From an uncultured Clostridia bacterium (GTDB lineage: Bacteria; Bacillota; Clostridia; Oscillospirales; Oscillospiraceae), in assembly GCA_937907715.1 (NCBI GenBank), contig CALERM010000040.1, positions 1 to 5,823 of the forward strand: a stretch of 5,823 nucleotides of DNA, given 5' to 3'. Positions 5,663 through 5,823 of the stretch are shown piece by piece. The notes beneath the pieces were generated by a model. That model made no database searches. It saw only the letters and a program-made list of their open reading frames with translations, and was not told the DNA's origin. Numbering within the stretch: the first letter of the stretch is position 1; each line of letters begins with the position of its first letter. Made by a program: the position numbers and the translations under genes.

Positions 5663-5823
5663 CGCAGCTGATTCTTGCCTATAACTTTCCGGCAAAGCAC
5701 CTTGCAAAGCTCCGCATGGCGGCAATGAAGCTCGGCGTGAAGGTCCGCCCGGTGGAAAAGCGGGAGTATCTGCAAAGCCTCGGCTCGTTTGCAGGAAGCC
5801 TCGGGACCTTCGAGAGCGTCTAC
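5659..5823 (+). CDS. DUF3783 family protein, N-terminal part (cut by the right edge)
   Basis: Fifty-five codons are visible and remain open to the window edge. The sequence begins MTQLILAYNFPAKHL and continues with KLRMAAMKLGVKVRPVE (17-33) and YLQSLGSFAG (37-46). This pattern of a short strand with YNF, a helix, a strand with V..V and then a LG..AG motif is that of the small DUF3783 proteins of Clostridia, which are usually around 100-130 residues. No function is established. The ATG overlaps the polymerase stop as ATGA and has AGGAGG at 5646-5651, seven bases upstream, so the start is well supported and the gene belongs to the same operon. There is no signal peptide or membrane segment in the visible part, so it is probably cytosolic. 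Confidence 0.82.
   Translation, partial: MTQLILAYNFPAKHLAKLRMAAMKLGVKVRPVEKREYLQSLGSFAGSLGTFESVY

Noticed and set aside
1..5823. CRISPR arrays, tRNA or rRNA genes, transposases, toxin-antitoxin or defence genes
   Set aside because: No spaced direct repeats, no cloverleaf-like sequence and no protein of these families appear on either strand. The window is almost fully occupied by polysaccharide-related genes.

Overview
The window looks like chromosomal DNA from a GC-rich member of the Clostridia, probably an Oscillospirales/Ruminococcaceae-type gut Firmicute. Three things point that way: two protein families typical of that group (DUF4330 and DUF3783), strong GGAGG-type ribosome binding sites with ATGA-type gene overlaps, and cell-wall polysaccharide genes of the TuaH, CsaB and Wzy/TuaE kind. 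The assignment rests on protein families recognised by eye, not on a search.

The layout is two divergent transcription units around one intergenic region of about 150 bases. On the minus strand, reading leftward from 3461, the first gene encodes a 736-residue protein that joins a GT4 glycosyltransferase to a CsaB-type polysaccharide pyruvyltransferase. A 382-residue TuaH-like glycosyltransferase overlaps it by four bases. After that gene, the leftmost ~100 bases appear non-coding and contain part of a palindromic repeat cut by the window edge. On the plus strand, reading rightward from 3613, come a small membrane-anchored DUF4330 protein, a polytopic O-antigen ligase/polymerase-family protein that overlaps it by eight bases, and the start of a DUF3783 protein that overlaps the polymerase gene by four bases and runs off the window.

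The shared intergenic region (3462-3612) has a good sigma-A-type promoter for the minus-strand operon (TTGATT, 17 bases, TATAAT) and a weaker candidate for the plus-strand operon. As placed, the two promoters point at each other and their transcripts would overlap at the 5' ends across a small hairpin.

Taken together, the genes suggest assembly of a surface polysaccharide. Two cytosolic glycosyltransferase activities build the repeat unit, the CsaB domain adds a pyruvate ketal, and the membrane protein polymerises or transfers the chain outside the membrane. In Firmicutes, pyruvylated secondary cell wall polymers are the usual anchor for SLH-domain surface proteins, so this locus may make such an anchor. 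No initiating glycosyl-phosphate transferase, flippase, SLH protein, mobile element, CRISPR array or RNA gene is visible. The least ordinary items are the glycosyltransferase-pyruvyltransferase fusion, the cysteine- and arginine-rich N-terminal extension with internal repeats on the polymerase, the face-to-face promoter layout and the truncated palindrome at the left edge.
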